DNA of 64,000 bases, taken from positions 310,001 through 374,000 of the forward strand of contig NZ_VWOX01000008.1 in the NCBI RefSeq assembly GCF_008629675.1, given 5' to 3'. The notes beneath the pieces are model-generated. The model did not search any database. It had not been told where the DNA came from and saw only the letters and a program-made list of their open reading frames with translations. This stretch comes from Roseiconus nitratireducens (GTDB lineage Bacteria > Planctomycetota > Planctomycetia > Pirellulales > Pirellulaceae). Below are positions 9,148-18,747 of this stretch, in pieces (the stretch's first letter is position 1; each line of letters opens with the position of its first letter). A program made the translations under genes and the position numbers.

Positions 9148-12100
9148 ATGTCGCCCGAAGAACGCGAAAGCAACGAGGCTCTTGAATCACTTATTGCCAG
9201 ATACATTGAGGCCGAAAAGAGTGGCCGGGGCCTCGATCGGGATGCGCTGATTGAGGACAATCCAGACCTTGCTGACTCGCTGCGAAATTTCTTTTCCAAT
9301 CATGACCGAATGAAGGCGGCGGCGGATCTTGAGTCCTCCGGGCTGCCACCGGGTGCAAGAGGGCTGGATGATCCGACCCTCCCGTCGACGGCGAAAACGC
9401 AGGACGATGTCACGATTCCCCCAAAGGCGAGGCAAGGCGATGCGTCCGTGGGCGACAAAGTTCATTACTTCGGCGATTATGAACTCCTGGAAGAGATCGG
9501 TCGTGGCGGAATGGGAGTCGTCTTCAAGGCTCGGCAGATTAACCTCAATCGCATCGTGGCGTTGAAAATGATTCTCTCCGGCGAGTTCGCTGGGGAAGAG
9601 GACATCAAACGGTTTCACACGGAAGCCGAAGCGGCGGCTCAGCTGGACCATCCCGGCATCGTCCCGATCTTCGAGATCGGTGAGCATCAAGGCCAGCATT
9701 ACTTCTCAATGGGATTCATCGAAGGAGAAAGCCTGGCGCAGAAGGTCGCCGACGGGCCGCTACCACCGATCGAAGCTGCTGAGATTGTCAAGAAAGTGTC
9801 CGAAGCGATGTCGTATGCGCACGAATGTGGCGTGATCCACCGCGATCTCAAGCCGGCAAACATTCTTGTTGACCGGAATGATCAGCCGAAGGTCACCGAT
9901 TTCGGGTTGGCCAAGAAAACGGCAGCCGACAGCAACCTCACCGGCACAGGTCAGATCCTCGGTACACCGGCGTACATGCCACCAGAGCAAGCGTCTGGTA
10001 AGCCAGATGTTGGCACACTTGCTGACGTCTATTCTCTCGGGGCAATCACTTATTGCCTGTTGACTGGTCGACCGCCGTTTCAGGCTGCGACTCCGATCGA
10101 CACGTTGTTGCAAGTATTGAACAAGGAGCCAATTGCTCCAAGGCAACTCAACCCGGCTGTCCCGATTGATCTGGAAACGATTTGCCTTAAATGCCTCAAT
10201 AAGGAATCGAAAAAACGGTTTAGTTCACCGCGTGAGCTGAGCGATGAGTTTCAACGCTACCTGAGAGGCGAACCCATCCAGTCGCGTCCCATTGGCCAAG
10301 TTGAGCGTAGTTGGCGATGGTGTCAAAGAAATCCGACCACCGCTGCTCTGCTGGTCTTGTCGGCATTCTTCCTGCTTTCTGGCACGGCCTTTTCCGCATA
10401 CTTTGCCTTGGCATCCAAGCGTGACGCTGCGTTAGCGTTGAATGCGAAAAGCCTCGCGGAGCAAAATGCGGCCGCGGCTCTCACGGCAAAGTCCTTTGCC
10501 GAAAAGGAGAAACTTCGCGCCGATCAGGAAGCTGCAGAAGCTCTCGCGGCCAGAGCTCGAGCAGACAGGCAAAAGGACCTCGCCCGAGAGCAGGAGGAAA
10601 AGGCGGGATGGCGTCTTTACGCCAATCAAATCGCATCCGCGCAACATGAGTGGGATGCAAACAATGTAGTCGGAGCAAAACAGCAATTGACCGAATGCCG
10701 CTGGGACCTGAGAGGCTGGGAGCACGATTATCTGTACACGCAGTTTTCGCAAGAGAACAAGGTCATTGCAGCGACGGATCCAGTTCCGGGTGCCCGAATC
10801 ACCACCAGCATCGCCTACAGCCCCGACGGTCGTCGAATTGCGAGTGGCAACAACAACGGTTCAATTCAAGTCTGTGATGCAAGGACGGGCCGGCAGCAAC
10901 GATTACTTTCCGGGGATCATGGGGGCCGGATTTCAAGTATCGCTTTTGGCTCAGATGGCACACGAATCGTGAGCGGTAGCTCCGGAGGGAAGACATCACT
11001 GGTTGTTTGGGACGCTACCACGGGGAAACAGATACACGCACTGGGAGACAGTTCGGTTCCAAAGGGTCGCGTCGGCAGCGCAAATGGCAGCGTTCGGGCC
11101 GTCACGTTCGGCCCTGATGAGAAAGAAGTGATGTCTTGTTACTACGATGGCACGCTAAAAACCTGGGACCTCGCGACCGGCAAACAGATCAAGACATTGG
11201 CTCGAAGACCACGCGGAGCTAGGAGAGCTGCGATCAGCCCGAACGGCCGATGGTTTGTCACCAGTTCGACGAGTGATTTGGCCCTCTGGGATTCTCAGCG
11301 AGGGCAGTTGCGTCAACGACTTGAGACTCAAGACAGCACCATTGTCAGCATCGCTTTCAGCCCCAACGGTCAGAGATTCGTGAGCTCTAGCGCCGGAAAA
11401 CTGAAAACATGGGATGCTGACTCAGGTCGGTTGCTGGATGTGATTCGAGTTGACACTCGTATCAACTGCGTCGCATTCAGTCCCGACGGAAAACGCCTTG
11501 CAGGAGCTGGTGAAGATGGGACGGTAACGATTTGGGACGCATTCACTGGGCGCCGACTGACCGTGTTACGAGGACATGTTGCCGCCGTCCAAACAGTTGC
11601 CTTCAGTCCAGATGGTCGGAAACTTGCCAGCGGTGGGTATGGCAGAGGCATTGTGATTTGGGACATAGCCGGGGAGCAATCGCGAGAGTCTGTGAATAGA
11701 CATGGCCGCCCTCTTGCCATCAGCCCCGATGGAAAGCGGATGGTCAGTGGCAGTAGAGAGAAGAGACTGATTGTCTGGGATCCTGAAACGGGCGAGGAAA
11801 AAAAGACCGTTCCTGGACATCGACGCGACGTCGACAACGCGGCTTTCAGCGTTGACGGAAAACTCTTGGCTAGCGGAAGCTGGCATTACTATTCGTTTGA
11901 GGAGAAAAACAGTGTTCCTGGCGAACTGAAGATTCAGGACCTCGAATCCGGCAAGGAGGTTTTCACGGTCTCTCTCGCCAAACCCCTCGATTCTGTGAAA
12001 TGTGTTGCTTTCAGTCCTAACGGAAATCGAATCGCAGTTGGTTTGAATCAGTCGTGTAAGATCTGGAACTTCGCGACGCGTGAATTAGCGCAGGAGCTAG

Positions 12101-13026
12101 ACGGAGGTGCGCGGTGCCTGGCGTTCAGCCCTGACGGAACACTTCTGGCGACCGGCAGCGACCGTCATGGGTCGAAGGTTGCAAAAATTTGGGATGCGGA
12201 AACGGGACAAGAGCTGATCGCGCTCGACGGCATCGATCACGCTATCCTGAGTATCAATTTCAGCCCCGATGGCAAACGAGTCGTCGCATCTGGGGGTGAT
12301 TGGGATCCCGATAGGCCCTCGGCGGAGTTGGCGATCTGGGACGCGTTTTCAGGACACCGGTTGGTCTCGCTGAAAGGGCACTCCGAGGCCGTTCGTGATG
12401 CGGCTTTCAGTCCAGATGGCGGGCAGATCGTCAGCGTTGGGGATGGACTTCGAATATGGGATGCGACGACGGGTCAGCAGACGATGTCGTTGCCAACAAT
12501 TGGTGGTTCACAAGTTGCTTTCAGTCCTGATGGAAAACGGATCATTTGTGGGGCAACGATTTTGAACGCCTCAAAGCGACAAATGAATGCTGGCCTCGCC
12601 GCGAAGATCAATCGTGATGTTTGGAAGCGTGTATCCGTAGCGAACGGGCGATCCCTTTCGGAGAGGGAACTCGTGCGATTTGCGGACGTATGCCAACAGT
12701 TTCCGGAGTCGGCCTACTTTCGATCACTTGGAGCAGCACGATATCGTGCTGAACAATATGAACTGGCAATCGAAGCCGTTGAGCGGCCACTGAAGCAACA
12801 GAGCGGACTACAGTCGTTGGTCAAACGCTCCGACGTTGATCCCGCGGCGTTGGCTCTATTGGCAATGAGCAACTATCAACTCGGTAACGTGCGAGAAGCC
12901 AATGGCCTCTATCAGCAACTGATCGTGAGCATGAAGCATGAAGAATTCAGTGACGACGACGAATTGAAACGATTCTTCAGCGAATTGAGTGCTCTGTTTG
13001 ACCGACCTGAAAACGAGACGGACTGA
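9148..13026 (+). CDS. Membrane-anchored Ser/Thr protein kinase with WD40 propeller domains
   Basis: 1292 residues. An N-terminal region of about 108 residues precedes a complete Hanks-type kinase (residues 111-373): glycine loop GRGGMGVVF, Lys140 in ALKM, catalytic HRDLKPAN (231-238), DFGLA (251-255) and GTPAYMPPE. A transmembrane helix (about 398-420) and an Ala/Lys/Glu-rich coiled coil (about 425-495) lead to a series of WD40 repeats (about 540-1140) with recurring FSPDGKR and IWDA motifs, enough for two propellers. A short TPR-like tail ends the protein. By topology the kinase is cytoplasmic and the propellers lie across the membrane, where they could sense or bind a ligand; that is an inference. 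Fusions of this kind are common in planctomycetes. Confidence 0.95.
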   Translation: MSPEERESNEALESLIARYIEAEKSGRGLDRDALIEDNPDLADSLRNFFSNHDRMKAAADLESSGLPPGARGLDDPTLPSTAKTQDDVTIPPKARQGDASVGDKVHYFGDYELLEEIGRGGMGVVFKARQINLNRIVALKMILSGEFAGEEDIKRFHTEAEAAAQLDHPGIVPIFEIGEHQGQHYFSMGFIEGESLAQKVADGPLPPIEAAEIVKKVSEAMSYAHECGVIHRDLKPANILVDRNDQPKVTDFGLAKKTAADSNLTGTGQILGTPAYMPPEQASGKPDVGTLADVYSLGAITYCLLTGRPPFQAATPIDTLLQVLNKEPIAPRQLNPAVPIDLETICLKCLNKESKKRFSSPRELSDEFQRYLRGEPIQSRPIGQVERSWRWCQRNPTTAALLVLSAFFLLSGTAFSAYFALASKRDAALALNAKSLAEQNAAAALTAKSFAEKEKLRADQEAAEALAARARADRQKDLAREQEEKAGWRLYANQIASAQHEWDANNVVGAKQQLTECRWDLRGWEHDYLYTQFSQENKVIAATDPVPGARITTSIAYSPDGRRIASGNNNGSIQVCDARTGRQQRLLSGDHGGRISSIAFGSDGTRIVSGSSGGKTSLVVWDATTGKQIHALGDSSVPKGRVGSANGSVRAVTFGPDEKEVMSCYYDGTLKTWDLATGKQIKTLARRPRGARRAAISPNGRWFVTSSTSDLALWDSQRGQLRQRLETQDSTIVSIAFSPNGQRFVSSSAGKLKTWDADSGRLLDVIRVDTRINCVAFSPDGKRLAGAGEDGTVTIWDAFTGRRLTVLRGHVAAVQTVAFSPDGRKLASGGYGRGIVIWDIAGEQSRESVNRHGRPLAISPDGKRMVSGSREKRLIVWDPETGEEKKTVPGHRRDVDNAAFSVDGKLLASGSWHYYSFEEKNSVPGELKIQDLESGKEVFTVSLAKPLDSVKCVAFSPNGNRIAVGLNQSCKIWNFATRELAQELDGGARCLAFSPDGTLLATGSDRHGSKVAKIWDAETGQELIALDGIDHAILSINFSPDGKRVVASGGDWDPDRPSAELAIWDAFSGHRLVSLKGHSEAVRDAAFSPDGGQIVSVGDGLRIWDATTGQQTMSLPTIGGSQVAFSPDGKRIICGATILNASKRQMNAGLAAKINRDVWKRVSVANGRSLSERELVRFADVCQQFPESAYFRSLGAARYRAEQYELAIEAVERPLKQQSGLQSLVKRSDVDPAALALLAMSNYQLGNVREANGLYQQLIVSMKHEEFSDDDELKRFFSELSALFDRPENETD

Positions 13027-13576
13027 GGGCCGACGGCGAATTGAGCGAAGGTGAATCTATTCGACGATCCTGCCGTCGAAGCGATTCACAGGGGCCACAT
13101 TAACGTTGCTTTGGTGCCCACCAGGCACGATCCAGCTTCCGTTAACTAAGCGGTATTGGACTTGACGGGGTGAGCGGAGAATTGGGAAACGCGCGCGAAT
13201 CCGACACATCATCGATGCAGCCAAAGCAGGATTGGGGAATCACTTTGCCTGTCCCTGTCTTTCTCCGCGTTGCCAAACCGTTGAAAGTGGCGCTATCAGC
13301 CAACTAGTTGAACCAACTGTGCCGGGCCAATACGAAAGGGAATAAGAGTTGCCGTCGATCAAACAATGGTTTGCGGACTGCAGCGACGTGGCAACACGAA
13401 CGTCTTCCTGGGGAATAAAACGCAACAAACAACCGGCGGCGAGACGTTCGCGAACGATTCAATCTCGGATCAACGCGATCGCCGAAGACATGGAACCGCC
13501 ACCGATACGTGACTGTGGATGGATGCTTCTTTCTGACCGTCGAACGTCTGTGTCTATCAAATGAGGGAACCCATTG
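13027..13576. other. Non-coding spacer before haem peroxidase
   Basis: 550 bp without a convincing gene. A 71-codon frame near 13349-13564 has no recognisable domain and atypical composition. A Shine-Dalgarno-like GAGGGAA at 13563-13569 belongs to the peroxidase gene. Confidence 0.5.
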
Positions 13577-15133
13577 ATGAAACGTATCATTTTACCCTTC
13601 GTCGTTTTGTCAGCAGCCAGTCTTGCCATGGCCGCCGATTTTCCGCTCACCTCAACCCGCAGCTTCGACGGAAGCGGAAATACCATCGGTGGTGCGGCGG
13701 GGACGCCTCTTTTGCGAATTGCGCCTGCCAATTACCCGGGCAATGGTTCGGGCGACGCGATCAACCGACCGCCGCGTGTCTCGAACGCGCGGACGATCAG
13801 CAACGTCGTTGTGAACCAGCTCAACTCCTTGCAGAACGATCGCAGTCTGAGCGACATGGTGTGGGCTTGGGGGCAGTTCATCGACCACGATATCGATTTG
13901 ACGCTGGTCAGTTCTGCTAACGGCACCGCTGACATCCGAATCGAGGATCAAGGGAATGACCCGCTCGCACCAGGTCCAATCCTTTTTGATCGCTCCGATT
14001 TCGCGGCGGGTACCGGCACGCCGGGAAATCCTCGTCAACAGATAAACGAGATCACGGCTTTTATTGACGCTTCCAACGTGCATGGCTCCGACGCAGAGTT
14101 GGCCAGTTTCTTGAGAACGTTTGAAGGTGGCAGGCTCAAATCGAGCGTGGGGGATCTGTTGCCTTTGGAAAGTGGTTTCTTTTTTGCCGGCGATGTGCGG
14201 GCGAACGAGAACGTGGTGTTAACGTCGCTGCATACGCTTTTTATGCGCGAGCATAATCGACTGGCCGAACGCATCGCGAATCAATTTCCTCACGCAGATG
14301 ACGAGGAGATCTACCAATTGGCGCGCAAGATCGTCGGTGCCGAATTGCAAATCATCACGTACAACGAGTTTCTGCCGGCCTTGCTGGGCCCAATGGCACC
14401 GTCGTTGGCTGATTACATGGGCTTTGACGATAGCGTCGATCCGGGCATCGCCAACGAATTCTCCACTGCGGCTTACCGCTTCGGCCACAGCATGCTTTCG
14501 CCGAATCTGGTGTTGGCAAATAAGGATGGTCCTTTCGGCCAGTTGCCGCTGCGCGACGCTTTCTTCAATCCTGACTTTTTGAAGAACGATCCTGCCAGCG
14601 TTGACTTTCTGATCAATGGATTGACCTATCAAAGGGCCCAGGAGGTCGACAGCATGCTAGTCGACGATGTGCGGAACTTCTTATTCGGCGCCCCCGGTAA
14701 CGGAGGCCTGGACCTCGCTTCACTCAACATCCAGCGTGGGCGTGACCACGGGCTGCCGTCGTACAACGCGGTGCGGATGGCCTACGGGCTTGCTCCCGCA
14801 GAAGACTTTGACGACATCAGTTCTGATCCCGTGGTTCAGCTCTCGCTGGCCATGGTGTACGAGTCACCCGATGAGATCGATGCTTGGGTCGGTGGACTGG
14901 CCGAGGATCACGTCCAGGGAGCCAGCGTGGGCGAGCTGGTCGGCGTTGCGTTGGCGGATCAGTTCGCCCGACTACGCGACGGCGACTTCTTCTTTTTCCT
15001 GAACGACCCCGACCTCGATCCCCAGTCGATCAAGTCGATCATCAAGCTGGACAACTTCAGGCTGTCCAGCGTCATTCACGATAATACGAGCATCAAGAAT
15101 GTTCCCCGGGACGTTTTCATCCTGCCGGATTGA
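13577..15133 (+). CDS. Secreted animal-type haem peroxidase
   Basis: 518 residues. The ATG at 13577 is preferred over an adjacent TTG (13574) because GAGGGAA lies 8 bp upstream. A signal peptide (residues 1-20, ending SLAMAA) is followed by an An_peroxidase domain. Distal haem-site motif WGQFIDHD at residues 98-105 with His104; proximal haem ligand His304 in YRFGHSM; and the family signature LNIQRGRDHGLPSYN. All key catalytic residues are present, so activity is likely: it would use peroxide to oxidise halides or organic substrates outside the cytoplasm. Bacterial members of this superfamily (peroxicins) are sporadic. It stands alone on +. Confidence 0.93.
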   Translation: MKRIILPFVVLSAASLAMAADFPLTSTRSFDGSGNTIGGAAGTPLLRIAPANYPGNGSGDAINRPPRVSNARTISNVVVNQLNSLQNDRSLSDMVWAWGQFIDHDIDLTLVSSANGTADIRIEDQGNDPLAPGPILFDRSDFAAGTGTPGNPRQQINEITAFIDASNVHGSDAELASFLRTFEGGRLKSSVGDLLPLESGFFFAGDVRANENVVLTSLHTLFMREHNRLAERIANQFPHADDEEIYQLARKIVGAELQIITYNEFLPALLGPMAPSLADYMGFDDSVDPGIANEFSTAAYRFGHSMLSPNLVLANKDGPFGQLPLRDAFFNPDFLKNDPASVDFLINGLTYQRAQEVDSMLVDDVRNFLFGAPGNGGLDLASLNIQRGRDHGLPSYNAVRMAYGLAPAEDFDDISSDPVVQLSLAMVYESPDEIDAWVGGLAEDHVQGASVGELVGVALADQFARLRDGDFFFFLNDPDLDPQSIKSIIKLDNFRLSSVIHDNTSIKNVPRDVFILPD

Positions 15134-15214
15134 CAAGGTTTTGACGACAGCCGGTGAACGGCCTTCCGATCATCGACCGGACCTGTTCGAACCAAAGTTT
15201 TCCGTTCCGCGTTT

Positions 15215-15895
15215 TTACGGCGCCCGCAGTGCGAAGTGATCGTAGTGGACCTCGCGATCCACCGTCGTCAGATTCATGTTCGATTTGGAAGCGTGGGCGA
15301 TGCCTTCGGATTGCAATCGCCCCACTTGCTGGCCATCGATGGAAACTTCCATGACATCGCCCTCGATCCGGATCACAAGGTCGTGCCAGCCCTGCGGATC
15401 AAGCTCAACCGGGTTGCGCGACGACTTCCGCTGAAGCATGGCTTGCGTGGCTGCATCCAGTTTTTCTCCCGCCTTTCGTTTGTCGCGAATCTCTTTGAGA
15501 AAAATGCCCGTCTTGCCATCGTACAGCGTCACCATTTCCGGCCGGACGGCCACATGACAAATGTGACCGGCGTGAGACCCCTTGTACTCCAAATCCCGGA
15601 TCATGACGGAGAAGCTTGGAGAACCGTTGAACTGGAACGAGACGCTGACCTCCAGATCGGATTGTGGGTCAAACTCGATCGTGTTCACCGACGGGTGGTC
15701 GGCGTCCTTGGGCGTGATCCCCACCAGAACTCCATCACGCTCCACCGACTCGCTCTTCCACTTGCCCCATCGCTTATCAAGCGTGCCATCCTCGAATTCG
15801 TCTTCAAACAGAACGGTGTCGAATTCTTTCGCTTGGACAATGGACGCTGCGGTGCAAACCATGATGCACAGCGATACGGCAAGTAGATTCTTCAT
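15215..15895 (-). CDS. Secreted LamG/concanavalin-like protein (3-keto-disaccharide hydrolase-like fold)
   Basis: 226 residues from the ATG at 15895; an open extension upstream was rejected because the signal peptide (MKNLLAVSLCIMVCTAASIVQA) starts here. The mature part has the beta-sandwich pattern of DUF1080 and related families: an opening FEDEFEDGTLDKRWGKW, central SFSVMIRDLEYKG, and the closing WHDLVIRIEGDVMEVSIDGQQVG and NLTTVDREVHYDHFALR. DUF1080 proteins include 3-keto-glycoside hydrolases, while others only bind sugars; no catalytic residues were assigned here. It converges with the peroxidase gene with 81 bp between the stops. Confidence 0.75.
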   Translation of the reverse strand: MKNLLAVSLCIMVCTAASIVQAKEFDTVLFEDEFEDGTLDKRWGKWKSESVERDGVLVGITPKDADHPSVNTIEFDPQSDLEVSVSFQFNGSPSFSVMIRDLEYKGSHAGHICHVAVRPEMVTLYDGKTGIFLKEIRDKRKAGEKLDAATQAMLQRKSSRNPVELDPQGWHDLVIRIEGDVMEVSIDGQQVGRLQSEGIAHASKSNMNLTTVDREVHYDHFALRAP

Positions 15896-16343
15896 GAACG
15901 GTTCTTCGTCTGGGTCAATGGACTTCAACTTTGGGCCAACGGCTTCGCCACAAGCCCCAGATTCTAGTCCAATTGGATCGGTGAGAAACCATGAAAGGCG
16001 GACGGTCCAGCTCGGTTGGCGGATCAGTGGAGTCAAGCTGCGGGGCTGCCCTGCGGATGCCACGAAGAGAATGGTCAACGATCCAAGCCCAGCGTCTAAA
16101 TGACATTCGGCGCTGCCGAGAGACGAAATCTGTTATCCTTCGGGTATCTGAACAGCGTCACTCTGCGTAAGCCGCGTGGCGCTAGCCGCGGGTTTTCTCG
16201 CATCCACCGGCGGCTAGCGCCTTGCCGCTCATCACGCTGCAAATCACGGTGTTTTTGCCGATCATTGCACTGCCAGCCACCGTGCTTTCAAAATGGATGA
16301 ATCGATCAAGTGTCCAGCTGAATCGCGATGCGAGGAAACTCGA
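15896..16343. other. Intergenic region with an inverted repeat
   Basis: Divergent spacer between the LamG-like gene (-) and the lipoprotein gene (+). The only clear structure is the inverted repeat at 16178-16221. A Shine-Dalgarno-like GAGGAA at 16332-16337 serves the following ATG. Confidence 0.5.
16178..16221. repeat. Inverted repeat GGCGCTAGCCGC / GCGGCTAGCGCC
   Basis: Arms at 16178-16189 and 16210-16221 are perfect 12-bp reverse complements around a 20-bp loop (GGGTTTTCTCGCATCCACCG). Outside the arms the similarity continues imperfectly (GCCGCGT against TTGCCGC). It lies in a divergent promoter region, so it is more likely a mobile or REP-like element than a terminator. Confidence 0.75.
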
Positions 16344-16997
16344 ATGCGGTCGTTTCTTGGCCTTGGTCTTCGTCGCTCGCCAGGACGGTTCATCTTGCTG
16401 TCGATGACTTCGGCATTGATTCTTGCAGGAATGCCGATTGGAATCGGCTGCAAGCGGACGGCGGATCACTTCGAATCCAACCAAATTCCATCGCGGAAGG
16501 AAGAACCGGCGGAGTCTGCGACGCTGCACGCGAACGATGACAATCCTGCTGGTCTTGATACAAGTCCGGTCGACACGGAATCCCCTGAATTGACCGCGTC
16601 AGCTCCAAGCTTCGATCGTCCCGTCACGGTTGCTGTCAATTATTCGGCTCGCAAAGACGGTGATGGGTGGAGAATCGAGGCTCAAGTCAGCCTACGGATT
16701 CTTTCCGGTCACTACATCTATGGAGACTTGGAAGAAAACACTCCGTTTGAACCGCTAAGGGTTGAACTGATACTTCCCGATGGCATGTCGCGTGACACAG
16801 AATGGACTTATCCGGTTCCATTGATTCAAAATGGGCATGCGACCTACGTGGATTCGGTATCCTTAACGTGTCAGCTACGGTCTTCGATGAAGTCGCAGGT
16901 TCCTATCGGCGCCGTGATCCGAATGCAGGCTTGCAACGACGAGGTCTGTTTTCCGCCTGCAACGATCGAACGACGTGATTCAGTTCAGTGGAAGTGA
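16344..16997 (+). CDS. Lipoprotein with DsbD N-terminal (DsbD-alpha-like) domain
   Basis: 217 residues from ATG 16344, chosen because GAGGAA lies 6 bp upstream; an ATG at 16293 is in frame but lacks this. A long basic and hydrophobic signal ends in a lipobox-like PIGIGC with Cys36, suggesting a lipid anchor. Residues about 90-217 resemble the immunoglobulin-like N-terminal domain of thiol:disulfide interchange protein DsbD, including the HYIYGDLEE segment and the redox motif ACNDEVCFPP with two Cys four residues apart. The transmembrane DsbD core and C-terminal thioredoxin domain are missing, so this is a free-standing periplasmic domain that would have to take electrons from another protein. 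The downstream gene begins 17 bp after the stop, so they likely share a transcript. Confidence 0.8.
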   Translation: MRSFLGLGLRRSPGRFILLSMTSALILAGMPIGIGCKRTADHFESNQIPSRKEEPAESATLHANDDNPAGLDTSPVDTESPELTASAPSFDRPVTVAVNYSARKDGDGWRIEAQVSLRILSGHYIYGDLEENTPFEPLRVELILPDGMSRDTEWTYPVPLIQNGHATYVDSVSLTCQLRSSMKSQVPIGAVIRMQACNDEVCFPPATIERRDSVQWK

Positions 16998-17014
16998 ATG
17001 AGAGGGCTTATCAA

Positions 17015-18337
17015 ATGTTGCGGCGAATCCTTATTGCCTTGTTGGTCGTGCTGGTCAGCCCCCACGGAGTCTCCCTTCGCGGAGAACAGCCAGGGGAAAA
17101 GTCACTTTCTGAACTTCGACTGCTGTATGTCGGCTCGGAGCGTGCGGAGGACTACGTCAGTTTTCTAGAAGACAAGGTCGGTCAAATTGAATCCGTCGAT
17201 CGGTCAAGCTTCAATCCAAAATCTGCCGACCAGTTCGATGTCATCTTGTTGGACTGGCCCCAAAGCAGCGCCGCTCGCGAGACCCGCACGCAGGAATCTC
17301 CTCTGGGACCACGCGACCAATGGAGTCGCCCCACCGTGCTGCTGGGAAGTGCGGGTTTGAATCTGGCCGTCGCATGGGAAATCCATGGTGGATCAGGGTG
17401 CACTTGCATGGATCCTCTCGCCTACGGCTTCACGGACCACGAGATCTTTGAGCAACCGTATGCCATCGATCGAAACGCGATGATTCAGATTCCGACACCG
17501 GAAGCGTTTGAAGATGATCTTGATGACCCGACCATCAAGGTGCTGCCTCTGGTGAACAATTACAAAGCAAATTGGAGATCCGGATGGTGCACCTATTCCA
17601 GCCAATTTGAAAAGCACCCCGATGTCGAATTCTTCTGCGGAGGCGTCAACCACAAAACGCCAACCGCGGCGGGGCTGTGGCGGCAAGGCAACTTGCTGCA
17701 CTTTGGGTTTCAGCAGTCCCCGGCCGAAATGAATGACCATGGGCAGCACCTCTTGCTGAATTCCATTGCCTACATCTCCCGGTTCTCTCAAGACCGTCCC
17801 ATTGTGGTTCGGCCTTCCGTTTTTGCCGGAAAACCAGTCACCAGGTTTCGTTCGACACCGGCGAGCTGGCTGGCCAGGGGAGGCATTCGCGTGGATTGGG
17901 TCGAGAAGATGTTCGACGAGCCGACCGGAGAGGAACTCAAATCGATCGAGTCGATCGATGACAGAATCCAGTGGTGCAAGCAGAACCAGCGTTTCTTTTT
18001 TCCCAGCGATGGGCACTTGATGGGGATCGATCAAGACCTGAAAGCGATTGATGTCGGATTTGATGACCCGGACTTCTTCCAAATCGTCCTGGCGGATCTG
18101 AGTGGGACGTCTGCCGAAGCCAAATCTCGTGCCGCCAGATTGCTGAAACGCTACGTTCCGTGTGGTCCCGGACCCGATGCGACCGCGGACCAATGGAACC
18201 GGTGGTATGACGACCATCAGCCCTACCTGTTCGCGGTCGATACGGGAAAGTACCGGTGGTACATCGACGAATTGGCGAGGCAACGCAAGACGCCAAGTGA
18301 GAATCTTCGCGGCCCTCTTCGCGCGGATCAGGATTGA
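17015..18337 (+). CDS. Secreted protein of unknown function
   Basis: 440 residues from ATG 17015; GAGAGGG 7-14 bp upstream supports this start over an in-frame GTG at 16988. A Sec signal peptide (LRRILIALLVVLVSPHG) leads to a domain beginning LRLLYVGSERAEDYVSFLE and continuing DVILLDWP, reminiscent of a ThuA/amidotransferase-like Rossmann start, followed by conserved-looking GGSGCTCMDPLAYGF and WCTYSSQFEKHPDVEFFCGG. The C-terminal third is helical and rich in Asp and Arg. No family can be assigned. It is probably co-transcribed with the DsbD-N-like lipoprotein; its several Cys in pairs would fit a redox partner, which is only an inference. Confidence 0.8.
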   Translation: MLRRILIALLVVLVSPHGVSLRGEQPGEKSLSELRLLYVGSERAEDYVSFLEDKVGQIESVDRSSFNPKSADQFDVILLDWPQSSAARETRTQESPLGPRDQWSRPTVLLGSAGLNLAVAWEIHGGSGCTCMDPLAYGFTDHEIFEQPYAIDRNAMIQIPTPEAFEDDLDDPTIKVLPLVNNYKANWRSGWCTYSSQFEKHPDVEFFCGGVNHKTPTAAGLWRQGNLLHFGFQQSPAEMNDHGQHLLLNSIAYISRFSQDRPIVVRPSVFAGKPVTRFRSTPASWLARGGIRVDWVEKMFDEPTGEELKSIESIDDRIQWCKQNQRFFFPSDGHLMGIDQDLKAIDVGFDDPDFFQIVLADLSGTSAEAKSRAARLLKRYVPCGPGPDATADQWNRWYDDHQPYLFAVDTGKYRWYIDELARQRKTPSENLRGPLRADQD

Positions 18338-18747
18338 AGGCTCCGCCGCGAAATGTCGCGACGGAAGTCCCAGACGGCACGCCCCACGGACAGCCACACA
18401 GAAGGCCTCCGCCCTCAAGCAGACGCTTTCCCGCTCGGTCTGCCGGATTCCGTCGACATTAATCGAGTTGATCCAGCAAGCCACCGAGGCCTCCGAGCAC
18501 ACGGAGGAAGGGCGTCCGATCGTGTTAAATCCGCTCGCGACCAAAACAGTTGTCGGGCCGAGCGGCCAGGGGAAGTTCTGCAAGGCCTTGATTCAAGGGC
18601 GCGGCGCCCGCAAACCATCAAGATTGAATCGGTAGCGAGATTCGCCTAAAAGAGTCTTCTTATCAGATGGACGTGTCTGCCACTTTGAGAAGTTCAACGG
18701 TCTGCCAACCGTCAGGATGACTCCACAGAATCACGAGGATTGAGACC
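18338..18747. other. Non-coding spacer
   Basis: 410 bp with no convincing gene. It includes a small CCTCCGAG/CACGGAGG-type palindrome near 18490-18510 and the GAGGA (18735-18739) that precedes the GTG start of the next gene. Confidence 0.45.
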
